From: CADEFQ01 sp050185195
Lineage (GTDB): Bacteria > Pseudomonadota > Gammaproteobacteria > Steroidobacterales > Steroidobacteraceae
NCBI GenBank assembly: GCA_050185195.1
Contig: JBFWZQ010000005.1
Coordinates: forward strand, 62,001-126,000
DNA length: 64,000 nucleotides
Reading direction: 5' to 3'
Shown: one piece after another, positions 52,503 through 61,002 of the stretch
Position numbering within the stretch: the stretch's first letter is position 1
How the letters are laid out: the number at the start of each line of letters is the position of its first letter
Program-made: the position numbers and the translations under genes
The notes under the pieces: model-generated
Databases searched by the model: none
What the model saw: only the letters and a program-made list of their open reading frames with translations
What the model was told of the DNA's origin: nothing

Positions 52503-55500
52503 ATGAAACGTCAGTTCGCCGTGCTGGCCACTGCGGCCGTGGCCGCGGCACTCGCGGGGCACAGTGCCGCCGCACCAGTCAGTGCCAATCGTTACCTGCC
52601 CGACGCTTCGTCGCTCGCGCTTGCCGCGCCGGTGCAGGCCTCGCGCAAGATCGACCCGGCCCTCGCGGGCGCCAAGGGCGAAGTCGATGTCATCGTGCAG
52701 CTCTCCGGCAAGCCGCTCGCGGTCGCGAACGGACAGAACGCCAAGCGGCTCGGCGGCCTGCTGAGCAAGGCGCAGCAGCGCACGTATGGCGCGACGCTCG
52801 CGCGCAACCAGGACGCGATGCTCGCGCGCCTGCTCGCCCTCGGCGGCCGGGAAATCGCGCGCACCCACATCGCCTACAACTCGGTGATCGTGCGCATCGA
52901 TTCCGCGCAACTCTATTCGGTCGCGGGCTATCGCGACGTCCTGTCGGTGCGGCCGACGCGCGATTACAGCATGGACCTATCGGAAACCGTGCCCTACATC
53001 GGCGCCGCCATCGCGCAGGCGCAGGGTGCGACCGGTGCGGGCGTCACCGTCGGCGTCATCGATTCGGGCGTCGACTACACGCACTACAACCTCGGCGGCG
53101 CCGGTACGGCCGCTGCCTACGAAGCCGCCTACGGCACGGGGGTCGCCGATCCACGCAACACGACGCGCGACGGCCTGTTCCCGACGTCGAAGGTGATCGA
53201 CGGCCACGATTTCATCGGCGAGCAGTGGCCCAACACGGCGGCAGTGGAGGATGACGACCCGATCGACATCCAGGGTCACGGCACGCACGTGTCCGACATC
53301 ATCGCGGGCCTTTCCGCCGACGGGCAGCACAAGGGTGTCGCGCCTGGCGCGAAGCTGGTCGTCGCCAAGGTGTGCAGCTCCGTCGCGACTTCCTGCAACG
53401 GCGTGGCGCTGATGCAGGCGATGGACTACATGCTCGATCCCAACGGCGACGGCTCGATGGACGACGCCGTTGACGTGATCAACATGTCGCTCGGGTCGAG
53501 CTACGGCCAGATCCAGGACGACCTCTCGCTCGCAAGCGCGAATGCGGTCGAGGCAGGCGTCGTCGTGATCGCGTCGGCCGGCAACAGCGCCGACCGGCCG
53601 TTCATCACGGGTTCGCCGGCCGCGACGCCCGAAGTGCTGAGCGTCGCGCAGACCGAGGTGCCGGGTGCGCTCGCCTATCCGCTGGTCGTCAATTCACCGG
53701 CCAGCATCGCGGGTGCCTACACCAACACCGCCACCGTCGAGTGGGCGCCGGTCGCCGGCCGCAATGTCACGGGCGATGTCGTGCCGGTCGCGACGCTTGC
53801 TTGCAACGGCCAGGCGCTGCCGGCCAATCTCGCGGGCCACGTTGCGCTGATCAACCGCGGCAGTTGTTCGGTCAGCCAGAAAGTGCGCAACGCCACCGAT
53901 GCCGGTGCGACGGCCGTGATCCTCGGCCTGATCGCCGCGGGCGACGCCGTGTCGTTCTCGAACGGTGGCGAGTGCACGCCCGACGGCAGCAACTGCGCGC
54001 CGACCCTCGTGGTCACGCAGGCGGTCGCGAACGCAATCCGCGCAACGCTCGGTGCTTCGGCGGTGAATGTCACGATTTCGGACGCCACGGCGCAGTCGCG
54101 CAAGGGCTGGATCGTGGGCACCTCCTCGCGCGGACCGTCGACGAGCTTCGGTGCCATCAAGCCGGAGATCGGTGCGCCCGGCGCCTCGGTGTCGGCGATC
54201 GCCGGCACGGGCACGGGCGAGGAAGCATTCGGCGGTACTTCCGGCGCGGCGCCCATGGTGTCGGGTTCGGCGGCGGTGCTGCTGTCGGCCCGTCCCGAAC
54301 TGACGCCGACCCTGGTGCGCGCGTTGCTCGCGAACAGCGCGGATCCGGAAATCTACCAGCGTGCGCTTGCCGGTGAAGGCCAGGTGCTCGTGCCGATCAC
54401 CCGCATCGGCGGCGGCGAAGTGCGCGTCAACCGCGCGCTCGCGGCCCACACGGCGATGTGGGATGCGGAGAGCAAGACCCCGGCGCTGTCCTTCGGCTAC
54501 CACAGCACCAGCTACCCGATGGTCCTCAGCCGGACCGTGAAGGTGCGCAACTTCTCGTCGAAGACGCGCCGCTACGCGGTAGAGAAGTCGTTCCGCTACG
54601 ACGACGACGCGGCGAATGGCGCCGTCAGGCTGATCGCGCCGTCCTCGGTGCGGGTGCCCGGCAACGGCACGGCGACCTTCAAGGTGCTGCTGTCGATCGA
54701 TCCGGCGAAGCTCGGCGACTGGCCGTGGGCGAACGGCAGCGGCGGCTCGCAGGGCGGCAACGGCTCGCTGCTGCAGTCGGCCGAGTACGACGGCTATATC
54801 ACGCTGAAGGACGGCACCGACGAAGTGCATGTGCCCTGGCACGTGTTGCCGAAGAAGGCCGCGCTCGTGCAGGCGGTCGGTGAGCAGGTCGTGATTCCGG
54901 CGGGCCAGACGAGCGCGCCGTTGCGCCTGGTCAACCTCGCCTATGCGAAGGCTGGCGCGGTCGAGCCCTTCGCGCTGCTCGGCACGAGTGCGCGCATCCC
55001 GGCCTCGCAGCTGCCCGGCCCCGGCGCCAACTTTGCCGTGGTCGACCTGCAGGCGATCGGTGCGCGCCTCGTCGGCCTGCCGGCGAGCCTCGGTGGCCTC
55101 GGCCTGCAGGTGGCGGTGAGCACCTGGGGTACCCGGGCGCATCCGAGCTATCCGGCTGAGCTCGACGTGTACCTCGACGTCAATGCCGACGGCATCGACG
55201 ACGTCATGATGTACACGTCCGAGGCAGGTGGCTTCGCGGCCACCGGCCAGACGCTCGTGACGGTGGTGAACCTCGCGACGGGCGTCGGGACCGCGTACTT
55301 CTACGCGGACTCGGACCTCGAGACGGGCAACGTGATCCTGACGATGCCGCTCGCGCCGTATGGTGTCAGTGCGTCGTCGAAGCTCGGCATCTCGGTGCTG
55401 GCGTTCGACAACTACTTCACGGGGAATCTCACCGATTCCATCGACGGCAGGATCTTCACGCCGTCGGCCCCGAAGTACGACGTCACGGCGCCGCCCGCGG

Positions 55501-55652
55501 CCGGGGTGGGTCCGCTCAGCCTCGCCACGCTCACGGTGATGGCGGTGCCGGGCGGCGACCTCGCCTCGCCGTCGCAGGATGGCCTGCTGTTCTTCTATCG
55601 CAGCGCCAACAAGGGCCTCGAGGCCGACGTGGTCCCGGTCGTCCAGCACTGA
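52503..55652 (+). CDS. Secreted subtilisin-like serine protease (S8) with PA insert
   Basis: A 1049-residue exported protease. The signal peptide ends near HSAAA, and an inhibitor I9-type propeptide (about 60-150) precedes the S8 domain. The catalytic triad is Asp187 (GVIDSGVDYTH), His259 (GHGTHVSDIIAG) and Ser580 (GGTSGAAPMVSG). A protease-associated domain is inserted between His and Ser (about 395-530). The C-terminal 400 residues hold beta-sandwich, fibronectin-like segments. An aligned EF-hand-like DPNGDGSMDD near 318 may bind calcium. The start ATG at 52503 is set by the signal peptide. A strong terminator follows. Confidence 0.93.
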   Translation: MKRQFAVLATAAVAAALAGHSAAAPVSANRYLPDASSLALAAPVQASRKIDPALAGAKGEVDVIVQLSGKPLAVANGQNAKRLGGLLSKAQQRTYGATLARNQDAMLARLLALGGREIARTHIAYNSVIVRIDSAQLYSVAGYRDVLSVRPTRDYSMDLSETVPYIGAAIAQAQGATGAGVTVGVIDSGVDYTHYNLGGAGTAAAYEAAYGTGVADPRNTTRDGLFPTSKVIDGHDFIGEQWPNTAAVEDDDPIDIQGHGTHVSDIIAGLSADGQHKGVAPGAKLVVAKVCSSVATSCNGVALMQAMDYMLDPNGDGSMDDAVDVINMSLGSSYGQIQDDLSLASANAVEAGVVVIASAGNSADRPFITGSPAATPEVLSVAQTEVPGALAYPLVVNSPASIAGAYTNTATVEWAPVAGRNVTGDVVPVATLACNGQALPANLAGHVALINRGSCSVSQKVRNATDAGATAVILGLIAAGDAVSFSNGGECTPDGSNCAPTLVVTQAVANAIRATLGASAVNVTISDATAQSRKGWIVGTSSRGPSTSFGAIKPEIGAPGASVSAIAGTGTGEEAFGGTSGAAPMVSGSAAVLLSARPELTPTLVRALLANSADPEIYQRALAGEGQVLVPITRIGGGEVRVNRALAAHTAMWDAESKTPALSFGYHSTSYPMVLSRTVKVRNFSSKTRRYAVEKSFRYDDDAANGAVRLIAPSSVRVPGNGTATFKVLLSIDPAKLGDWPWANGSGGSQGGNGSLLQSAEYDGYITLKDGTDEVHVPWHVLPKKAALVQAVGEQVVIPAGQTSAPLRLVNLAYAKAGAVEPFALLGTSARIPASQLPGPGANFAVVDLQAIGARLVGLPASLGGLGLQVAVSTWGTRAHPSYPAELDVYLDVNADGIDDVMMYTSEAGGFAATGQTLVTVVNLATGVGTAYFYADSDLETGNVILTMPLAPYGVSASSKLGISVLAFDNYFTGNLTDSIDGRIFTPSAPKYDVTAPPAAGVGPLSLATLTVMAVPGGDLASPSQDGLLFFYRSANKGLEADVVPVVQH

Positions 55653-55676
55653 CTGGTGGCGGGAAGTTGAAACGGG

Positions 55677-55712
55677 ACGCCCCGGTGGAGTCATCCACCG
55701 GGGCGTTCTCTT
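55677..55712 (+). terminator. Intrinsic terminator after the subtilase gene
   Basis: A perfect 13-bp stem, ACGCCCCGGTGGA (55677-55689) with TCCACCGGGGCGT (55694-55706), a GTCA tetraloop and the pyrimidine run TCTCTT. It is 25 bp past the stop codon and is placed to serve the convergent ABC-F gene as well. Confidence 0.88.
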
Positions 55713-55724
55713 GTGCGCTACGGG

Positions 55725-57512
55725 CTAGGCCCGCCGCGCCTCCAGCTCCTCCCAGCGCGCCATCGCAGCCTCGATCTCGAGGTCGATCGATCCGAGGCGC
55801 TCCCCGTCGATGCGCATGCGCTCGGGCGCCGTGCGGTGGTAGTCCGGCGCGCACATCGCGGCGGTCAGCGCGGCCTTCTCCTGCTCGAGCGCCTCGATCG
55901 CCGATGGCAGGCCGTCGAGTTCGCGCTGTTCGCGATACGACAGGCGCTGGCGACTGCGCTCGCGGACCGGGGCCGGGGCCGTGCGGGCGACCGTGGGTGA
56001 CATGGCGGGGCGTGCCGCGCGCTGCGCGAGCCAGTCACTGTAGCCGCCGACGTACTCCCGCCAGTTGCCCTCTCCCTCGGCGACGAGCGTCTGCGTCACC
56101 ACGTTGTCGAGGAAGGTGCGGTCGTGGCTCACGAGCAGCAGGGTCCCCGGGTAGCCCTGCAGCGTCGCTTCGAGCAGTTCGAGGGACTCCATGTCGAGAT
56201 CGTTGGTCGGCTCGTCGAGCACGAGCAGGTTTGCGGGCTGCGCGAACAGGCGTGCGAGCAGCAGCCGGTGACGCTCGCCACCCGACAGCATGCTGACGGG
56301 CGAACGGGCGCGCCGTGAAGGGAAGAGGAAATCGGCAAGGTAGGTCGTCACGTGCTTGCGCTCGCCGTTCACTTCGACCCAGTCCGAGCCGGGGCTGATC
56401 GTTTCCGCCACGGTGCGATCGGGATCGAGCTGCGAGCGCAGCTGGTCGAAGTACGCGATGCGCAGGTTCGTCCCGGTCCGCACCGTGCCCGCGTCGGGTG
56501 CGATCTCGCCGAGCATCAGGCGCAGCAGCGTCGTCTTGCCGGCGCCGTTCGGGCCGATGAGGCCGAGGCGGTCGCCGCGCATGATGCGCATGGTGAGGCC
56601 GCGGACGATGGTCTTCGCGCCGAACTGCTTGCCGACGCCCTCGAGTTCCGCGACCAGCTTGCCGGAGCGGTCGCCGGCGTTGAGCGAGAACTGCAGGTCG
56701 CCGAGGCGCTCGCGGCGCGCGGCGCGGTCGGCCCGCAACTGCTCGAGCCGGCGCACGCGACCTTCGTTGCGGGTGCGGCGGGCTTCAACGCCCTGGCGTA
56801 TCCAGGATTCTTCCTGTTTCCAGAACTTGTCGAACCGCCGGTTCGCGAGGGCCTCGGCGGCCAGTTCCTGCGCCTTCGCGCGTTCGTAGGCCGCGAAATT
56901 GCCCGGGTACGAGCGCAGCACGCCGCGATCGAGTTCGATGATGCGGGTTGCCACGCGATCGAGGAAGCGACGGTCGTGTGTCACGACGACGAGCGCAGGC
57001 GCGCGCGCCGCGAGTTCTTCGAGCTGCTCGATGCCGGCGAAGTCCAGGTGGTTGGTGGGTTCGTCGAGCAGCAGCAGGTCGGGCTCGAGCGCGAAGGCGA
57101 GTGCCAGCGCGGCGCGCTTGCGCTCGCCGCCCGAGAGATCGGTGGGCGGACGGTCCGGGGCGAGCCCGAACCGGTCGAGCAACGCCGCGAGGCGGACATC
57201 GAGCGCATGGCGGGCCTCGTCGCCCCGGGCCGCGAAATCGCCGCGCTGCGCGAGGCTCGCGCGCAGGTCGGCGGCCGGCGGCAGGGCGGGCTCCTGTTCG
57301 ACGAAGACGATCGAGAGGCCGTCGCGGCGGCGTACCTCGCCCTCGTCGAGCGCCTGGCGCCCGGCGAGCACCGCGAGCAGCGAGGACTTGCCCGTGCCGT
57401 TGCGCCCGATCAGCCCGAGGCGCTCGCCCGCCGTGAGCGTGAGGTTCGCATCGTCGAGCAGGGGCAGCAGGCCGAAGGCGAGGTGGGCGTCGAGCAGGGC
57501 GATCCGGGTCAT
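55725..57512 (-). CDS. uup: ABC-F ATPase (Uup-like)
   Basis: A 595-residue cytoplasmic protein with two tandem ATPase domains and no membrane helices. Domain 1 has Walker A GRNGTGKSS near 36 and LSGGERKRAALALAFALEPDLLLLDEPTNHLDF (in parts); domain 2 has GPNGAGKTT near 345 and LSGGERHRLLLARLF. The charged linker between them (about 240-290) and a coiled C-terminal domain (SYREQRELDGLPSAIEALEQEKAAL) match Uup, which acts on the ribosome or branched DNA. The start ATG at 57512 begins MTRIALLDAHLAFG. Confidence 0.93.
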   Translation of the reverse strand: MTRIALLDAHLAFGLLPLLDDANLTLTAGERLGLIGRNGTGKSSLLAVLAGRQALDEGEVRRRDGLSIVFVEQEPALPPAADLRASLAQRGDFAARGDEARHALDVRLAALLDRFGLAPDRPPTDLSGGERKRAALALAFALEPDLLLLDEPTNHLDFAGIEQLEELAARAPALVVVTHDRRFLDRVATRIIELDRGVLRSYPGNFAAYERAKAQELAAEALANRRFDKFWKQEESWIRQGVEARRTRNEGRVRRLEQLRADRAARRERLGDLQFSLNAGDRSGKLVAELEGVGKQFGAKTIVRGLTMRIMRGDRLGLIGPNGAGKTTLLRLMLGEIAPDAGTVRTGTNLRIAYFDQLRSQLDPDRTVAETISPGSDWVEVNGERKHVTTYLADFLFPSRRARSPVSMLSGGERHRLLLARLFAQPANLLVLDEPTNDLDMESLELLEATLQGYPGTLLLVSHDRTFLDNVVTQTLVAEGEGNWREYVGGYSDWLAQRAARPAMSPTVARTAPAPVRERSRQRLSYREQRELDGLPSAIEALEQEKAALTAAMCAPDYHRTAPERMRIDGERLGSIDLEIEAAMARWEELEARRA

Positions 57513-57590
57513 GTGCGCAAGATAACGCGAGGCCGCGCATCGTGTGCGGCCTGTGTAATAATCCCGCCGCGTCGCGACCGGAGTGCCCTC

Positions 57591-58232
57591 ATGAGTGTGT
57601 TTTCCGCCCTGATGCCTCGCGAGGGCCAGTTTTTCACGATGTTCAACGATCACGCCGCCCTCGTCGTACGCGGCGGGCGCGAGCTGTTCGAGCTGCTGCA
57701 GGAATACGACAATGTGCCGGGGCGCAGTTCGCGCATCAGCCGCATCGAGGCGATCGAGCACGAGGCGGACCGGGTCACGCGCGACGCGGTCGAGCTGCTG
57801 CACAAGACCTTCGTCACCCCCTTCGACCGCGACGTCATCCACCGCCTGATCTCGCGCATGGACGACATCCTCGACCTGATCCAGGACACGGCCGAGACGC
57901 TCGTGCTCTACGACATCCAGCACCTCACGGCCGAGGCGATCCATCTCGCGAACCTCGTGCAGATCTGCTGCGAGCGCGTGCAGGCGGCCGTCGTGCTGCT
58001 CTCGTCGATGAAGAATGCGCCTGAAATCATGAAGATCAGCCAGGACATCGACAGCCTCGAGTCCGACGCCGACCGGGTGATGCGCGCGGGCGTCTCGAAG
58101 CTCTTCCGCGACGAGCGCGACGATCGCCAGCTGATCAAGCTGAAGGCGATCTACGAGCTGCTCGAGGCGACGACTGACAAGTGCCAGGACGTCGCGAACG
58201 TGATCGAAGGCGTCGTGCTCGAGAACGGCTGA
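57591..58232 (+). CDS. DUF47 / PhoU-like phosphate transport regulator
   Basis: A 213-residue all-helical protein of the DUF47 family (TIGR00153). Features are SALMPREGQFFTMFNDHA at the start, EAIEHEADRVTRDAVELLHKTFVTPFDRDVIHRLISRMDDILD in the centre (quoted in part) and LESDADRVMRAGVSKLF with the EHEAD/ESDAD metal-binding repeats seen in PhoU. These proteins partner with PiT transporters; the pit gene starts 2 bp downstream. Confidence 0.95.
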   Translation: MSVFSALMPREGQFFTMFNDHAALVVRGGRELFELLQEYDNVPGRSSRISRIEAIEHEADRVTRDAVELLHKTFVTPFDRDVIHRLISRMDDILDLIQDTAETLVLYDIQHLTAEAIHLANLVQICCERVQAAVVLLSSMKNAPEIMKISQDIDSLESDADRVMRAGVSKLFRDERDDRQLIKLKAIYELLEATTDKCQDVANVIEGVVLENG

Positions 58233-58234
58233 AG

Positions 58235-59236
58235 ATGAGCGGCGAGATCGTCCTGACGACGCTGGCGTTCCTCGTCGTGCTCGCGCTGGCGTTCGATTTC
58301 ATGAACGGCTTCCACGATGCCGCGAACTCGATCGCCACCGTCGTGTCGACCGGGGTGCTGAAGCCCTACCAGGCGGTGGCCTGGGCCGCGATGTTCAACT
58401 TCGTCGCGATCGGCATCTTCCACCTCAAGGTGGCAGCGACCGTCGGCAAGGGCATCGTCGACCCCGACTTCGTCGACTACCACGTGATCTTCGGTGCGCT
58501 CGTCGGCGCGATCTCGTGGAACGTGATCACCTGGTACTACGGGATCCCGTCGAGCTCCTCGCACGCGTTGATCGGCGGCATGATCGGCGCCGCGATCGCG
58601 AGTGCCGGCACGGCGCCGCTGCTCGCGCCGGGCATCATCAAGATCGCGGCCTTCATCGTCGTGGCGCCCATGCTGGGCGTACTGCTCGGCGCACTGTGGA
58701 TGGTGGCGGTGTCGTGGATCTGCCTGCGCGTCGCCCCGAATCGCGTCGATCGGGTGTTCAGGCGCATGCAGCTGGTGTCGTCGGCGCTCTACAGCGTCGG
58801 CCACGGCAGCAACGACGCGCAGAAGACCATGGGCATCATCTGGCTGCTGCTGATCGCAGCGGGCGAAACCACGCGCGATCACTTGCCCACCTGGGTCATC
58901 GTGAGCTGCTACAGCGCCATTTCGATCGGCACGCTGTTCGGCGGCTGGCGCATCGTCAAGACCATGGGCCAGCGCATCACGAAGCTGCGCCCGGTGGGTG
59001 GATTCGCGGCGGAATCGGCCGGTGCGCTGACGCTCTTCGGCGCGTCCTCGTTCGGCATTCCCGTCTCGACCACGCATACCATCACCGGCGCCATCGTCGG
59101 CGTCGGCACCGCGCAGCGCACGTCGGCGGTGCGCTGGGGCCTCGCCGGCAACATCGTGCTCGCGTGGATCGTCACGATCCCGGCCTCCGCGGCATTTGCC
59201 GCGGTTGCGTGGTGGATCGGCATGCGCCTCTTCTGA
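58235..59236 (+). CDS. pit: PiT family inorganic phosphate transporter
   Basis: A 333-residue inner-membrane proton- or sodium-coupled phosphate carrier. The two PD001131-type signatures are present: FMNGFHDAANSIATVV near the start and GHGSNDAQKTMGIIW in the middle, together with GIPSSSSHALIGGMIG and GIPVSTTHTITGAIVG. About ten helices are expected. It is coupled to the DUF47 gene (AAGATG, 2-bp gap). Confidence 0.96.
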   Translation: MSGEIVLTTLAFLVVLALAFDFMNGFHDAANSIATVVSTGVLKPYQAVAWAAMFNFVAIGIFHLKVAATVGKGIVDPDFVDYHVIFGALVGAISWNVITWYYGIPSSSSHALIGGMIGAAIASAGTAPLLAPGIIKIAAFIVVAPMLGVLLGALWMVAVSWICLRVAPNRVDRVFRRMQLVSSALYSVGHGSNDAQKTMGIIWLLLIAAGETTRDHLPTWVIVSCYSAISIGTLFGGWRIVKTMGQRITKLRPVGGFAAESAGALTLFGASSFGIPVSTTHTITGAIVGVGTAQRTSAVRWGLAGNIVLAWIVTIPASAAFAAVAWWIGMRLF

Positions 59237-59238
59237 CG

Positions 59239-60252
59239 GTGCGTCGCCGCACGCGACTCCTGCTGGCGATCGGCTGGCTCGCTGCGACGGCGCCCGCCAT
59301 GGCCGCCGATGACATGCTCGCGGTGCGCATGCACGCCATCGGCGGGCCCGGGGTGCTGCGACTCGAACGCGTTCCCGTGCCGCAGCCCGCAGCCGGGCAA
59401 GTGCGGATCAAGGTGGTTGCGGCGGGCGTGAATCCCGTCGACTGGAAGATCCGCGAGCGCGGTTTCGGCCGCACGATCAGCGCCGACTCACCGTGGATCC
59501 CCGGCTACGACGTGGCCGGAACCATCGATGCGGTGGGCGAGGGCGTTTCCGGCTGGCAAGTGGGCGATGCGGTGGTGGCGTCGCTGCAGCGTGCCGCCCA
59601 GGGCGGCTACGCGGAATTCGCCATCGCACCCGCGGAAGACGTCGCACGCGCGCCTGCCCGGTGGAGCCTCGAAACGGCCGCCGGCCTGCCGACCGTCGGC
59701 ACGACCGTATGGCGCTATCTCATCCTCGCGGGCGGCCTCGCGAAGGGCGAGCGCGTGCTGGTGCAGGGCGGTGCCGGCGGCGTCGGCAGTGTCGCCGTGC
59801 AGGTCGCGAAAGCGCGCGGTGCGTGGGTGATCGCCACGGCGTCGGCGCACAACGCCGAATACCTGAAGTCGATCGGCGCGGACGAAGTGATCGACTATCG
59901 CGCGGCGCCGTTCGAAGCGCGGGTGTCCGATGTAGACATCGTGTTCGATACCGTGGGAGGCGACACACTCGCGCGTTCGGTCGCCGTCGTCAGGCCGGGC
60001 GGCCGACTCGTCACGATCGCGGGGCAGCCCGACACGGGCACCTGCGACGCCGCACGCATCCGTTGCATTGGCGGCGGGCCCCGGCCGGGGTCCCTTGGCG
60101 ATCCGCTGCGCGAGATCGTCGCGCTCGCGGATGCCGGCCGGCTGGCGCTGCACATCGAGCGCGTGTTCCCGCTGGAACAGGCAGCGCAGGCGCAGGAGCT
60201 CAATCGGCTCGGCCACACGCGTGGCAAGATCGTGCTGCGGGTCGCCCGCTGA
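59239..60252 (+). CDS. Exported MDR-family NADPH:quinone oxidoreductase-like protein
   Basis: A 337-residue medium-chain dehydrogenase/reductase without structural zinc Cys. GroES-like N-domain motifs (VVAAGVNPVDWKIRERG, GYDVAGTIDAVGEGV) and a Rossmann domain (VLVQGGAGGVGSVAVQVAKARGA, VIDYRAAPFE) match quinone-reductase-like enzymes. Unusually the GTG start at 59239 opens a signal peptide (RTRLLLAIGWLAATAPAMAADD). Most relatives are cytoplasmic, so periplasmic location would raise the question of its NADPH source. An internal start at ATG (MLAVRMHAIGG) would give the normal cytoplasmic form. It follows pit by 2 bp. Confidence 0.85.
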   Translation: MRRRTRLLLAIGWLAATAPAMAADDMLAVRMHAIGGPGVLRLERVPVPQPAAGQVRIKVVAAGVNPVDWKIRERGFGRTISADSPWIPGYDVAGTIDAVGEGVSGWQVGDAVVASLQRAAQGGYAEFAIAPAEDVARAPARWSLETAAGLPTVGTTVWRYLILAGGLAKGERVLVQGGAGGVGSVAVQVAKARGAWVIATASAHNAEYLKSIGADEVIDYRAAPFEARVSDVDIVFDTVGGDTLARSVAVVRPGGRLVTIAGQPDTGTCDAARIRCIGGGPRPGSLGDPLREIVALADAGRLALHIERVFPLEQAAQAQELNRLGHTRGKIVLRVAR

Positions 60253-60301
60253 CGCATTCGCAGGCGCGGGGCCGTGTTCGGCACGGGTGCGGGGTGCGGG
60301 T

Positions 60302-60307
60302 TACAAT
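60302..60307 (+). promoter_or_regulatory. -10-like TACAAT just upstream of the small hypothetical gene
   Basis: TACAAT lies 6 bp before the ATG at 60314. If it is a -10 box, the transcript would start at or next to the start codon, giving a leaderless mRNA. No clear -35 box was seen. Confidence 0.35.
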
Positions 60308-60313
60308 GCGCAC

Positions 60314-60613
60314 ATGAGTGAACTCGGCAACAGCTTCGATGCCGCCTTCAGCAAGGCGGTCGATCTCGGCAACAAGATCGCGGACAAGGACAAGGACGCC
60401 GATCTCTGGGACATCGCGGACGGCCTGCTTGCGGGTGCGGTGCAGTACTGGCTCTATTCCCGCCAGCCCTGCGGCGATCCGCGTTGCCAGGACTGCATGC
60501 CGATCAGCACCGCGGCCGGGCGGATGGCGGAACTCAAGCGATTGATGGAAGAACTCGCGGGCGAGAGCGAGTATTTCCACACGCCCACGGATTCGAACGC
60601 GGGGCGTGCGTAG
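60314..60613 (+). CDS. Small hypothetical protein with CxxxxCxxC motif
   Basis: A 99-residue soluble protein, not assigned to a named family. An acidic/basic N-terminal half (KAVDLGNKIADKDKDADLWDIADGLLAGAVQYWLYSRQ, in parts) is followed by CGDPRCQDC and a C-terminal helix (GRMAELKRLMEELAGESEYF). The Cys cluster could bind a metal. The start ATG at 60314 is the only one near a promoter-like sequence. It is separated by 61 bp from the MDR gene. Confidence 0.8.
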   Translation: MSELGNSFDAAFSKAVDLGNKIADKDKDADLWDIADGLLAGAVQYWLYSRQPCGDPRCQDCMPISTAAGRMAELKRLMEELAGESEYFHTPTDSNAGRA

Positions 60614-60626
60614 CGCGCAGCGCGGC

Positions 60627-60686
60627 GGGCGACGGGCGACGGGCGACGGGCAATGGGCAATGGGCTACGGGCTACGGGCTACGGGC
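60627..60686. repeat. Left heptamer array (GGGCNNN)n
   Basis: Eight uninterrupted 7-bp units beginning GGGC: three GGGCGAC, two GGGCAAT and three GGGCTAC, then GGGCC. The array starts 14 bp after the stop of the small hypothetical gene. Inverted copies of the same heptamer type occur at 60961-60988. Confidence 0.95.
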
Positions 60687-60967
60687 CAGAGCGCTCGTTC
60701 GCTGACTTGTATTGCAACGCCGGGATGCTCGTCAGCGGTGCGAGGCATACCTGCGGGGCGATCGGCGAGCTGATCCTCGCGGCGCGCGAAGTGGTCGCAG
60801 TCGCGCTTGGCAGTCGCGACCCGCCAACGCAAATTCGCTCCAGCGCCACTGTGCGCACCGCGTCGACGTCACCACGATGCATTGAATTCGCTCGAGGCTC
60901 GCCAGGACAATGGTGCTACGCCCCGTGGCGTCGGCACCAAGCTAGCGAACGCTCTGGCCCGTAGCCC
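60676..60967. mobile_element. MITE-like element bounded by 18-bp inverted repeats
   Basis: GGGCTACGGGCCAGAGCG at 60676-60693 is repeated as an exact reverse complement at 60950-60967. The match continues inward imperfectly (GTTCGCTGACTTG on the left, GTTCGCTAGCTTG on the right read in reverse). The 292-bp interval has no gene and no transposase. Heptamer arrays in opposite orientation extend from both ends. It has the form of a small non-autonomous element, but no target duplication was identified. Confidence 0.65.
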
Positions 60968-60988
60968 GCGGCCCGCGGCCCGCGGCCG
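60961..60988. repeat. Right heptamer array in inverse orientation
   Basis: GTAGCCC, GCGGCCC, GCGGCCC and GCGGCCG read as GGGCTAC and GGGCCGC units on the minus strand. It mirrors the left array and lies 14 bp from the gabT stop. Confidence 0.85.
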
Positions 60989-61002
60989 CGCGCCGCGCGG
61001 CC

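Noticed and set aside
60700..60950. A four-helix-bundle or other small protein inside the inverted-repeat element
   Set aside because: Frames on both strands were read; none has a plausible start, codon bias or recognisable similarity.
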